Positions 16,160 through 23,081 of a stretch of DNA of 64,000 bases are shown one piece after another (the first letter of the stretch is position 1; each line of letters begins with the position of its first letter). This DNA is from Halorhodospira halochloris (lineage in GTDB: Bacteria > Pseudomonadota > Gammaproteobacteria > Nitrococcales > Halorhodospiraceae). Where the stretch lies: the NCBI RefSeq assembly GCF_002356555.2, contig NZ_AP017372.2, positions 1,178,001 through 1,242,000 on the forward strand. Reading direction: 5' to 3'. Under the pieces are notes generated by a model. That model worked only from the letters and a program-made list of their open reading frames with translations, was not told where the DNA came from and did no database searches. The translations under genes were made by a program, and so were the position numbers.

Positions 16160-16408
16160 ATGTATTGGGATGTGAAGAAAGTGCGTCCGTTGGACGACTA
16201 TCAAATCTACGTTGAACTGGAAGATGGAAGGAAAGGTCTTTTTGATCTCAAGCCATATTTAGAGCACGGCGTTTTTAGAGAGTTAAAAGATAAATCGTAC
16301 TTTCGCCAGGTCGACGTTGTGTTTGGCGCTGTTACATGGCCCCATGAACAGGATATTGCGCCAGAAACGCTGCTGGCCGGGCTGAAACCAGTTGAAAACA
16401 CACATTGA
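16160..16408 (+). CDS. DUF2442 protein (third pair)
   Basis: 82 residues: MYWDVKKVRPLDDYQIYVEL, RKGLFDLKPYLEHGVFRELKD and VTWPHEQDIAPETLL. The start at 16160 has GAGG 9 bases upstream; GTG at 16148 is the alternative and would overlap the DUF4160 stop. It forms an intact pair with the preceding gene. Confidence 0.78.
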   Translation: MYWDVKKVRPLDDYQIYVELEDGRKGLFDLKPYLEHGVFRELKDKSYFRQVDVVFGAVTWPHEQDIAPETLLAGLKPVENTH

Positions 16409-16471
16409 GGTCGCACGCCGTCGGCCCGAAAGGCCAGTGGTTCGGTTGTGGCTTGATCGCGAGTGACCATG

Positions 16472-16535
16472 ACCTAACAACCGGTTGCGGCGGACGGTCC
16501 CCTGCGCTGCCCCTCACCGAACCGGAACGTTAGCT
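16472..16535 (+). repeat. attC site 11
   Basis: Left core ACCTAAC (16472-16478), right core GTTAGCT (16529-16535), arms AACCGGTTGCGG / CCGAACCGGAAC. The 60 bp before it (16409-16471) hold nothing recognisable. Confidence 0.78.
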
Positions 16536-16548
16536 CATGAGTACAAAA

Positions 16549-16575
16549 AGCACACAATGTGCTATACTCCAACTT
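16549..16575 (+). promoter_or_regulatory. brnT-like promoter/operator (copy 2)
   Basis: Perfect inverted repeat AGCACACAATGTGCT (16549-16563) abutting a -10 TATACT (16563-16568). The toxin ATG is 7 bases later. The -35 is weak. The arrangement suggests autorepression and a leaderless message. Confidence 0.6.
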
Positions 16576-16854
16576 ATGAAGCCAATCACATGGAACCCAG
16601 AGAAGAACAAGCTCCACAAAGAGGAAAGGAGCATCTCGTTCGAGGATGTGGTTTTGCATATCTCGATAGGGGGTATCCTGAATACGTTCGAGCACCCGAA
16701 TCAGGAACGGTACCCGGGCCAACAGATTCACGTGATTGATATAGAGGGGTATGCATATCTGGTGCCCTTCGTTGAGTCGGAAAATGAGGTTTTTCTGAAA
16801 ACGATCATTCCGAGCCGGAGAGCGACCAAAATCTATTTGGGAGGTCCGAAATGA
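16576..16854 (+). CDS. BrnT-like toxin (copy 2)
   Basis: 92 residues: ITWNPEKNKLHKEERSISFED, a central YPGQQIHVIDIEGYAYLVPF and the C-terminal EVFLKTIIPSRRATKIYLGG. This is the BrnT/RelE-like layout found with CopG-type antitoxins. The start at 16576 fits the operator position; an ATG at 16537 lies within the attC core. It overlaps the antitoxin gene by 4 bp. Looks intact. Confidence 0.75.
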   Translation: MKPITWNPEKNKLHKEERSISFEDVVLHISIGGILNTFEHPNQERYPGQQIHVIDIEGYAYLVPFVESENEVFLKTIIPSRRATKIYLGGPK

Positions 16855-17123
16855 GCAGGCTGGATAAAGAAGAGCAGGAAATTCTGGATGCGTTCGAGGC
16901 TGGAGAGCTACAGCGAGCACCAGATATTGACGATCGGAAAGCGCGGCATCAGCAGTACGCAGAGGCCATGTTCAAAAAAGATGCCCGCATCAATATCAGG
17001 CTTTCTTCCAAGGATCTTCGGGGGCTTCAGAAGAAAGCTCTGGCTGAAGGTATTCCCTACCAAACACTTGTTGCCAGCATCCTTCATAAGTATGTGGAAG
17101 GTCGCTTGCATGAGGATCGTTAG
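16851..17123 (+). CDS. CopG/BrnA-like antitoxin (copy 2)
   Basis: 90 residues. An acidic N-terminus (EEQEILDAFEAGELQ) is followed by a ribbon-helix-helix segment: ARINIRLSSKDLRGLQKKAL and EGIPYQTLVASILHKYVEG. This is the CopG-antitoxin pattern. ATGA overlap with the toxin. Expected to bind the inverted repeat at 16549-16563. Confidence 0.78.
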   Translation: MSRLDKEEQEILDAFEAGELQRAPDIDDRKARHQQYAEAMFKKDARINIRLSSKDLRGLQKKALAEGIPYQTLVASILHKYVEGRLHEDR

Positions 17124-17469
17124 CTAACGAGGCCATGCATCGGATGCCAAAACCTCATCGAGACGGATAAACCGCTGGATGCGGCGCTAAAGCAACTGCA
17201 GGTTGATAGTAACGAGCGAATTGACAGGCTCAACCGAGAATCACGCGGCATTTTTATAATCAGCGCCGGCAGTGGATGGGTAGATGAGGATATTGTGCAC
17301 TGTGGCCACGATGTTACTGCTCAGTATGTAACCTCGCCACCTGGAGAAGGAACCCCAGCTTCCCGAGCTTGGCCTTGTTGCATAATCCATGGGTGTTGAG
17401 AGTTGGCGGCGGAGTTCTGGTAATCGTAGTAGGTGGTTTAGCGGTGAGATGGCTATGGACATAGCGCCC
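17122..17469. other. Degenerate attC (17122-17197) and cassette remnant
   Basis: AGCTAAC at 17122-17128 looks like a left attC core. CGCTAAAGC near 17190-17197 could be a decayed right core (GCT for GTT). Between them only the GCATCGG / GGATGCGG pair is complementary. The rest (17198-17469) has an open stretch of about 80 codons (LQVDSNERIDRLNRESRGIF, then a stop near 17398) without a start codon or known family, followed by a short hydrophobic frame. No gene can be supported. Confidence 0.4.
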
Positions 17470-17558
17470 TATAAACAGTCGGTCAACCGGACGCCAAAAG
17501 CTTGCCGCTTTTGGTGCCCTCCGCTGGCGCTCCGGCGCCGGTTACCTTTGCGTTGGGC
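17470..17558 (+). repeat. attC site 13
   Basis: Left core TATAAAC (17470-17476), right core GTTGGGC (17552-17558), arms GTCGGTCAACCGG / CCGGTTACC and an inner CCAAAAGC / GCTTTTGG hairpin. Confidence 0.82.
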
Positions 17559-17567
17559 GCTGCCCTG

Positions 17568-17602
17568 TTGGCTGATATGCATATCATATGCATACTAGGC
17601 GC
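17568..17602 (+). promoter_or_regulatory. brnTA promoter/operator (copy 3)
   Basis: -35 TTGGCT (17568-17573), 17-bp spacer, -10 CATACT (17591-17596), then 6 bases to an ATG at 17603. The spacer contains ATATGCATATCATATGCAT, an inverted repeat suited to BrnA. Confidence 0.65.
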
Positions 17603-17870
17603 ATGGAGAATCGAATTCGACCCGGAAAAGGCGGCATCTAACCTTCGCAAACACCGCCCCAGCTTTGCGCATGCCGAGCAGGCGCTCCGGGATCCACTTG
17701 GCATCACCAGTGAGGATCCCGACTCGAAAGGTGAGCCCCGCTTCGTCACTCTTGGCGCAGACTCCCTGGGCCGAATTCTGGTCTTAGTCCACACCCCGCG
17801 GGACGATCGAGTCCGAATCATTTCCGCGCGAAAAGCCAGCCCACACGAGGCAAGGAACTACCATGCGTAA
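17603..17870 (+). pseudogene. brnT: BrnT toxin (copy 3), +1 frameshift after codon 2
   Basis: From the ATG at 17603 the sequence is ATG GAG A ATC GAA TTC GAC CCG. Dropping the extra A (about 17609) gives MEIEFDPEKAASNLRKH, the usual BrnT start, and the rest of the protein is intact through VRIISARKASPHEARNYHA. As written, the ATG frame is wrong. An in-frame ATG exists at 17577, but it lies between the -35 and -10 and would add an odd HIICILGAWR extension. I infer toxin inactivation by one inserted base. If transcription starts further upstream, the 17577 start could still make a protein. Confidence 0.6.
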
Positions 17871-18114
17871 AGAGTATGACTTCAGTAAGGGTAAGCGAGG
17901 TCCTGCCGTAGAATCCCCTGGAAAGACCCGAATCACCATCATGCTTGATAACGACATTATTGAGTCATTTCGAGCGCGGGCTGAAGCCAGAGGTGTTGGT
18001 TATCAAACCGCGATTAATGAGGCCCTCCGGGCGGCCCTGAATGACGAGAATGTACCGTTAACTGCCGGCAAACTAAGGGAGATACTTCGGCAGGAGTTGC
18101 ATCATGCCGACTAA
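17863..18114 (+). CDS. brnA: BrnA antitoxin (copy 3)
   Basis: 83 residues: MRKEYDFSKGKRG, then RITIMLDNDIIESFRARAEA and GVGYQTAINEALRAAL, the BrnA RHH layout. It overlaps brnT by 8 bp. Antitoxin intact beside a damaged toxin, the expected order of decay for an addiction module. Confidence 0.85.
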   Translation: MRKEYDFSKGKRGPAVESPGKTRITIMLDNDIIESFRARAEARGVGYQTAINEALRAALNDENVPLTAGKLREILRQELHHAD

Positions 18115-18116
18115 GC

Positions 18117-18210
18117 GCCCAACAAAATGCTCAAGCGGACGCGGGGTAACTTTCGGGCCGGCAAAGCCGGGTTGGTTCCGTGCCCGCGCCGCTTAGCATA
18201 GACGTTATCG
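18117..18210 (+). repeat. attC site 14 (carries group II intron copy 3)
   Basis: Left core GCCCAAC (18117-18123), arms AAATGCTCAAGCGG / CCGCTTAGCATAGAC with an inner GGGCCGGCAAAGCCGGGTTGG hairpin, and GTTAT at 18204-18208, after which the intron 5' hairpin begins. Confidence 0.8.
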
Positions 18211-19071
18211 CGCCGAGCAAAGCTCGGCGTATCTTGCGGGGTGAAAGTCCCCCCGGGTAAGGGTTTGCAACCCACCCGTATCGAGTCTTGGACCTGTGGC
18301 GGAGTCAGGGAGGGCGAACAAGGCAGGTTAAGCGTATCTGCACTACGCGCTGGACCTTTGGTTCGAGCGGGTGGTGAAGCCACGTTGCCGAGGACAGGCG
18401 CTGCTGGTTCGGTATGCCGATGACTATGTCTGCGCGTTTCAGTTTCAGGAGGATGCCCAGCGCTTCTATCGTGCAGTGCCGCGCCGGCTGGGTCGGTTTG
18501 GGCTGCAGGTGGCGCCGGAGAAGACACGGCTGATGCGATTCAGCCGGTTCCATCCGGGGTTGCGGCGACGATTTGGCTTTCTCGGCTTCGAGTTGTACTG
18601 GAGCCGGGATCGGCGGGGCGAGCTGCGGGTGATGAAGCGTACGGTCCGCAAGAAACTGCAAGCAGCCAAGCGGCGGTTGAAGGGCTGGATACGGGCCAAC
18701 CGGCACCTGCCGGGGCGCGTGTTTATCCAGGAGCTGAATCGTAGACTGGTAGGTCATTACAACTACTTCGGGCTCCGCAGCAATGAGCAGGGTCTAGAGA
18801 GCTACTACATCTTCGCCACCCGGTGCGCCTTCAAGTGGCTGAACCGCCGAGGTGGCAAGCGCAGTAGTTTCAACTGGGCGCAATACATTGCGGCGTTGAG
18901 GAAGCTGGGAGTGGAGCAGCCGCGGATTACGGAGAGGCAACGAGCGCATGCGGTCTTTGCATAAGGGCACGCCCGTCGCGAAGGCGAGTACAACCGAGGA
19001 ACCGGATGCGGGAAAACTGCACGTCCGGGTCTGTGCGGGGGCGGCCGGCAACGGGCGTTCCTACCGTGAGA
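18208..19071 (+). mobile_element. Group II intron copy 3 (large internal deletion)
   Basis: Same 5' end as copy 2 (CGCCGAGCAAAGCTCGGCG hairpin after GTTAT) for about 130 bases, to AGGCAGGTTAAGCGTA at ~18334. It then jumps directly into the RT gene at the [10 protein letters not shown] codons, so most of domains I-III and the first RT half are gone. Domain V/VI and the CCTACCGTGAG end are kept. It cannot self-splice as drawn. It separates attC 14 from the hicAB cassette. Confidence 0.75.
18335..18964 (+). pseudogene. Group II intron RT, C-terminal half
   Basis: From [17 protein letters not shown] through the catalytic YADD motif (near 18417) and the maturase region to TAA at 18962-18964. The C-terminal frame is open without stops and encodes Trp at the CAFKW site. 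The first RT blocks are deleted, so it is not a functional RT. Confidence 0.75.
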
Positions 19072-19110
19072 TGCAGGCCGGACACCGAGGATTACAAGGA
19101 CGGTGAAGCG

Positions 19111-19370
19111 ATGAGAAAATATTCGAAGATTCGGCAGAAGATTCTGTCGGGCAGCTCAGACTCGAATGTTGAATTCTCAGTCCTTTGTCAGCTTCTGGTC
19201 CGGCTAGGATTTGAGGAGCGTGTCAGAGGTAGTCATCACATATTTACCCGGGATGGTGTAGCGGAATACTCAACCTGCAGCCCAAAGGGAGCAAGGCCAA
19301 GCCGTATCAGGTCAAACAGGTCAGGAGTATCTTGGTCAAGTACCGGTTGGGAGAGACTGATGTCGATTAA
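19111..19370 (+). pseudogene. hicA: HicA toxin, one-base deletion
   Basis: N-terminal part MRKYSKIRQKILSG...CQLLVRLGFEERVRGSHHIF is HicA with the catalytic His in GSHHIF. After GVAE (about 19264) a base is missing: adding one A gives EILNLQPKGSKAKPYQVKQV...GETDVD and a TAA at 19368-19370, the proper HicA end. As it stands the frame runs on into hicB. HicA cleaves mRNA and HicB neutralises it. Confidence 0.7.
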
Positions 19371-19572
19371 GTATGAGCTGATAATCTACTGGAGTGATGA
19401 GGACCAGTCCTTCGTCGTAGAGGTTCCGGAGTTGCCGGGCTGCATGGCGGACGGCGAAACTTATGAAGAGGCTGTGGCGAACGCCCAGCAGGTTATTAAA
19501 GAGTGGATCGAGACCGCCCGTGAGCTTGGCCGGCCGGTCCCGGAGCCGCGAGGGCGATTGATGTATGCATAA
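19360..19572 (+). CDS. hicB: HicB antitoxin
   Basis: 70 residues: MSIKYELIIYWSDEDQSFVV, EVPELPGCMADGETYEEAVANA and WIETARELGRPVPEP. This is the HicB partial RNase H-like domain (short form without a DNA-binding tail). Its ATG overlaps the end of the restored hicA. Because of the hicA frameshift, the same frame is open from 19111 through 19572, making a HicA-HicB fusion of 153 residues possible. Confidence 0.8.
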   Translation: MSIKYELIIYWSDEDQSFVVEVPELPGCMADGETYEEAVANAQQVIKEWIETARELGRPVPEPRGRLMYA

Positions 19573-19626
19573 CAAAGCCATTCAGCCGACGCTCGTGCCT
19601 CACGTGGCTGATGGCTGACGTTATGT
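19567..19626 (+). repeat. attC site 15
   Basis: Left core GCATAAC (19567-19573), right core GTTATGT (19620-19626), arms AGCCATTCAGCCG / CGTGGCTGATGGCT. Nearly the same sequence as attC 4. The IS605-type element begins at its right edge. Confidence 0.85.
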
Positions 19627-19730
19627 ACTAAGGAGGGTAGGTGAGTCCTACCAAAACGCGCCGCAGTGCTCCGCCTATAGCCGCGCAGCGGCTTAGGGGG
19701 TGGTGAAGCGGCGCATGGCGCGCAGCGCCA

Positions 19731-20147
19731 TTACTCTGGGGCTTCCTGTTGTTCGATGTACTGCTTCAAGACCGACAGCGGCGCACCACCGACGGTAATG
19801 ATGCAGTAGCTGCGACTCCAGAATACCGGTTTGCGCCAGTAATACTGTTGAAGATGCTCCCCGAACTCCTTGCGGATGAGCCGGGAGGTCACCGTCTTTA
19901 GATTGTTGACGAAGGCGGAGGGGGCGGTGCGCGGCGTCAACTCCAAGAGCAGGTGCAGATGGTCGGGCTCGCCGTTGAACTCCAGCACCTCGCCTTCCCA
20001 CTTTTCGGTCGTCGCCCGAGCGATTGCCTCTAAGCGGGAGAGCATCGGTTGGGTGATGCACGGGCGTCGATACTTGGTAACCACAACCAAGTGGTATTGA
20101 AGTCGGAAGGTGCAGTGATATAGCTGCTTTAGTGGTTGCGATTCCAT
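19731..20147 (-). CDS. tnpA: IS200-type Y1 HUH transposase TnpA
   Basis: 138 residues from the ATG at 20147 (MESQPLKQLYHC). It has the HUH motif HLHLL in EPDHLHLLLEL and the catalytic Tyr in VLKQYIEQQ. Family length is 130-155. It moves the element as single-stranded DNA by cutting and joining hairpin-marked ends. An upstream ATG at 20189 overlaps tnpB and is less likely. Appears intact. Confidence 0.88.
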   Translation of the reverse strand: MESQPLKQLYHCTFRLQYHLVVVTKYRRPCITQPMLSRLEAIARATTEKWEGEVLEFNGEPDHLHLLLELTPRTAPSAFVNNLKTVTSRLIRKEFGEHLQQYYWRKPVFWSRSYCIITVGGAPLSVLKQYIEQQEAPE

Positions 20148-20169
20148 AACAACCAAGTATACTGGAAAC

Positions 20170-21444
20170 ATGATCCAACGCAAAGCCACCTATCGACTTT
20201 ACCCAACAGCTGAGCAGCTTGCCGCCTTGGAGCATCAGCTGTGGGTTCACTGCCTGCTGTGGAACGAGGCGCTCGCCGAGCGGCGCTGGGCTTGGAGCGA
20301 GCGGCAGGAGTCGTTGGGGTTCTCGGCACAGTGCAAGCGGCTGACCGAGTGGCGTAGCCAATCGAAACTTCTGAGTGGACTCAATGCCCAGTCTGAGCAG
20401 GTCACCCTCAAACGGTTGGATCTGGCGTTTCAGCACTTCTTTCGCCGGGTGAAGCAGGGCGAGACGCCGGGCTTCCCCCGCTTCAAGTCCCTGCACCGGT
20501 TCAAGGGCTGGGGGTACAAGACCCACGGCGACGGCTGGCGGCTGTTGACCAACGAGCAGATGCAGCACGGCACCCTGCGTCTCTCCGGCGTTGGTGCGGT
20601 CGCCGTTCGGGGCAGACCCCGCACCCCTGGCACACCCAAGACTTGCGAGATCATCAAACGCGGTGATCGCTGGTATGCCAGCATTACGCTGAACTGCGAG
20701 CCGGTGCGAGAGTGTGGCGAGAAGATGGGCGGGCTCGACTGGGGCTTGGAGACCTTCGCCACTGTGGCGACCGCGCAAGGTGCCGAGACCATCGATAACC
20801 CCCGCCACCTTGCCGGCACCTTGGATGCCATCCGTGGCGTACAGCGCGAGATCTCCCGCAAGGAGGAGGCGGCCAAGAAGGCGTCGGGTAGGAGTCGGGG
20901 CTTCCCCATCTCCAACCGGTTGCGCAAGGCGTACGATGAGTTGCGCCGGCTGCATCGCAAGGTGGCCAATCAGCGCCACGACTTTCTCCATCAGGTCTCT
21001 GCCCGACTGATCAAAGAGTTCAGCGCTTTGGGCCTGGAGGCGCTGAGCATTCGGAACATGACCGCCAAAGGCGGTCAGCATAAGAGGGGCTTGAACCGCG
21101 GTATTCTTGATGCCGCTGGCGGGGCCTTCCATCAATTGCTCGGGTACAAAGCGGAAGAGGCTGGTGCTTGGGCGGTGGAGGCCCCGACGCGGCAGATCAA
21201 ACCCTCGCAGACCTGCCACGCCTGCGGGCAGCAAGAGAAGAAACCGCTCGGCCAGCGCTGGCACAGCTGCCCTTGCGGCGCGTCCTGTTCACGGGACGAG
21301 AACGCCGCTCGGGTGCTGTTGGCTTGGCTGGAGCGGAGTTTATCCGGTCGGGAACCGGCCGATGCGTGGAGGGAGGTCAGACCGGGTCATCCTTTGGATG
21401 AATCGGCACTCCCGTCGAAGCGCGAAACTCACGCCATAGCGTAA
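20170..21444 (+). CDS. tnpB: TnpB RNA-guided nuclease (IS605 OrfB)
   Basis: 424 residues. RuvC-like catalytic residues: Asp190 in GGLDWGLETF, Glu290 in ALGLEALSIRNM, and Asp376 in SRDENAARVL. The zinc ribbon CHACG (349-353) pairs with CPCG (367-370); the second knuckle is CxC rather than the usual CxxC. TnpB proteins are guided by an RNA from the element's right end (omegaRNA), expected over the tnpB 3' end and right end here, ~21300-21461. Frame intact. The sequence continues about 45 residues past the zinc ribbon. Confidence 0.88.
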   Translation: MIQRKATYRLYPTAEQLAALEHQLWVHCLLWNEALAERRWAWSERQESLGFSAQCKRLTEWRSQSKLLSGLNAQSEQVTLKRLDLAFQHFFRRVKQGETPGFPRFKSLHRFKGWGYKTHGDGWRLLTNEQMQHGTLRLSGVGAVAVRGRPRTPGTPKTCEIIKRGDRWYASITLNCEPVRECGEKMGGLDWGLETFATVATAQGAETIDNPRHLAGTLDAIRGVQREISRKEEAAKKASGRSRGFPISNRLRKAYDELRRLHRKVANQRHDFLHQVSARLIKEFSALGLEALSIRNMTAKGGQHKRGLNRGILDAAGGAFHQLLGYKAEEAGAWAVEAPTRQIKPSQTCHACGQQEKKPLGQRWHSCPCGASCSRDENAARVLLAWLERSLSGREPADAWREVRPGHPLDESALPSKRETHAIA

Positions 21445-21565
21445 GCTTGGCGGGAGTAGTTCATCGGGCACTGCCGGATGCCGACATGGCGCGGAATCGC
21501 GTGGCTGAGCGGGAGGAGGGCGATCTAAGGTCGGGCGGTGTCTAGTGTAGTGTTGGAGGCCAGGG

Positions 21566-22885
21566 ATGCAACTGAGTCGATCCCAAGCGTGTGGGGCGAT
21601 CTTTCGTGCCGGAGTGGCGGCAGTAGATGGTTACGCGGCGGTGGCGAAGGCGCTGCAGCTGGAAGGCGAGTGGCTGCGCATCGGCGAGGAGTGGCTCGAT
21701 CTAAGCACGATGCGGCGGTTGATTGTCATCGGTGCTGGGAAGGCGACTTGGGCGATGGCGGCTGCAGTGGAGGCGGCCCTCGGTGAACGCATCGATAGTG
21801 GCGTGATCAGCGTAAAGTACGGGCACACGGGCAGCCCTGCCCTGGAGCGCATCCGTGTTATCGAGGCAGGTCACCCGCTGCCCGACGCCGCTAGCTTGAA
21901 GGGGGCTAGTGAGGCATTGGCTCTGCTCGACGGATGCGAGGATAACGATCTTGTCATCGGCTTGCTATCTGGCGGAGCTTCAGCCCTGTGGGAGCAACCG
22001 GTAGCGGGGCTGAAGTTGGCCGATCTTGAAGAGACGCAGCGGGTATTGCTGGCGTCCGGGGCCGATATCGCCGCGATGAATAGCGTACGGCGTGCGCTGT
22101 CGACCATTAAAGGCGGCGGAGCGGCTCGCCACGCCTCACCTGCCCGCTGTAGCGTGTTGGTGATCTCTGATGTGCTTGGCGATGACCTGGATACCATAGC
22201 CTCGGCACCCTTTCGTCCCGCAGCTGCCGTTAGTCGCCACAGTGCGTGCGCGGAGATAGAGCGCCTCGGGCTGCGGCCACATCTTCCCGCTGCCGTGCTG
22301 CGCTTTTTAGACAGTGCGGATGGAGTGGAGGAGGGTTCCGGAGAGGTGGCGACTAGCAATCCACCGCACACCGTTGTTGCGAACAACGCTCAAGCGGTGG
22401 CGGCGGCCGCCGAACATGCGCGCCGTCTGGGCTATCGGGTGGAATGCTGGCCAGAGCCTTTGGTTGGCCCGGTGGAGTCGGTGGTTGAGGCATGGTGGCA
22501 GGCGGTAGCAGGCGTGGATCTCAGCGAGGGGCCGGTATGTCTTATCGGCGGTGGTGAGCCAACAGTGACCCTGCCGCAATCGCCGGAGGAGGGCGGGCGA
22601 AGTCAGCACGCCGCCTTGTTATTGGCGCTCCGGGCGCGGGCGCGGGGGCGTGACGATGTAACCTTGCTTTGTGCTGGCACTGACGGTACTGATGGGCCGA
22701 CCACCGTTGCTGGGGGCTGTGTTGATGGCGAGAGTGCTGCACGCATGGAGGCGGCTGGCTATGACCCGGTTAATGCCGTCGAGAACTTTGCCTCCGGACC
22801 GGCACTGGCGGCTGCTGGTGCGCAGGTAGTAACCGGGCCGACCCAGACCAACGTTATGGATCTGTGGGTGGCGTTGGTCGGCTGA
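21566..22885 (+). CDS. Glycerate 2-kinase (DUF4147/MOFRL family)
   Basis: 439 residues. N-terminal DUF4147 domain with VIGAGKATWAMAAAVE (about 52-67), GHPLPDAASLKGASEAL, and the LLSGGASALWEQP loop. The C-terminal MOFRL domain has CLIGGGEPTVTLP, LLCAGTDGTDGPTTVAGGCV and GPTQTNVMDLWV. These proteins (GckA/TtuD, often mis-named hydroxypyruvate reductase) phosphorylate D-glycerate to 2-phosphoglycerate. It stands alone just after the IS element, with ~100 bp of leader. Looks intact and vertically inherited. Confidence 0.85.
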   Translation: MQLSRSQACGAIFRAGVAAVDGYAAVAKALQLEGEWLRIGEEWLDLSTMRRLIVIGAGKATWAMAAAVEAALGERIDSGVISVKYGHTGSPALERIRVIEAGHPLPDAASLKGASEALALLDGCEDNDLVIGLLSGGASALWEQPVAGLKLADLEETQRVLLASGADIAAMNSVRRALSTIKGGGAARHASPARCSVLVISDVLGDDLDTIASAPFRPAAAVSRHSACAEIERLGLRPHLPAAVLRFLDSADGVEEGSGEVATSNPPHTVVANNAQAVAAAAEHARRLGYRVECWPEPLVGPVESVVEAWWQAVAGVDLSEGPVCLIGGGEPTVTLPQSPEEGGRSQHAALLLALRARARGRDDVTLLCAGTDGTDGPTTVAGGCVDGESAARMEAAGYDPVNAVENFASGPALAAAGAQVVTGPTQTNVMDLWVALVG

Positions 22886-23081
22886 TGGCGAGGCGGTAAG
22901 CAGGTCTTTAATCGCCTGATCAACCGCTTCAGTCCGTTTACGAGCCAACTTCTTGTGGTCTCGCTTGAAGCTCTTGCCCAGCTCACTCCCACCAAACTAG
23001 AAGAGTTAGCCTCGGCAGAAGTTAGCTGAGCTACGGCTGCTCATTCGGTGTCCGAAATCATTTGGCCAGAACAAACCGCTA

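Larger units (their letters stand above)
19627..21461. mobile_element. IS200/IS605-family element with divergent tnpA and tnpB
   Basis: The left end has a GGTAGG...CCTACC hairpin at about 19636-19652 and a second stem around 19671-19703. The right end has a CGCCA...TGGCG hairpin and GCGGGAGTAGTTCATC at about 21445-21461, resembling the family's right end. tnpA is on the minus strand and tnpB on the plus strand, with 22 bp between their starts. Ends are estimated, since these elements make no target duplication. It abuts the right core of attC 15. Confidence 0.75.

Noticed and set aside
19736-21264. Long minus-strand frame of about 520 codons opposite tnpB
   Set aside because: It is an antisense shadow of tnpB with no recognisable motif; tnpB has complete catalytic residues.
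22886-23081. Minus-strand frame with GKSFKRDHKKLARKR, resembling the start of a RelE-type toxin
   Set aside because: Only about 30 residues are suggestive, the frame continues into the glycerate kinase antisense strand, and no partner gene exists.
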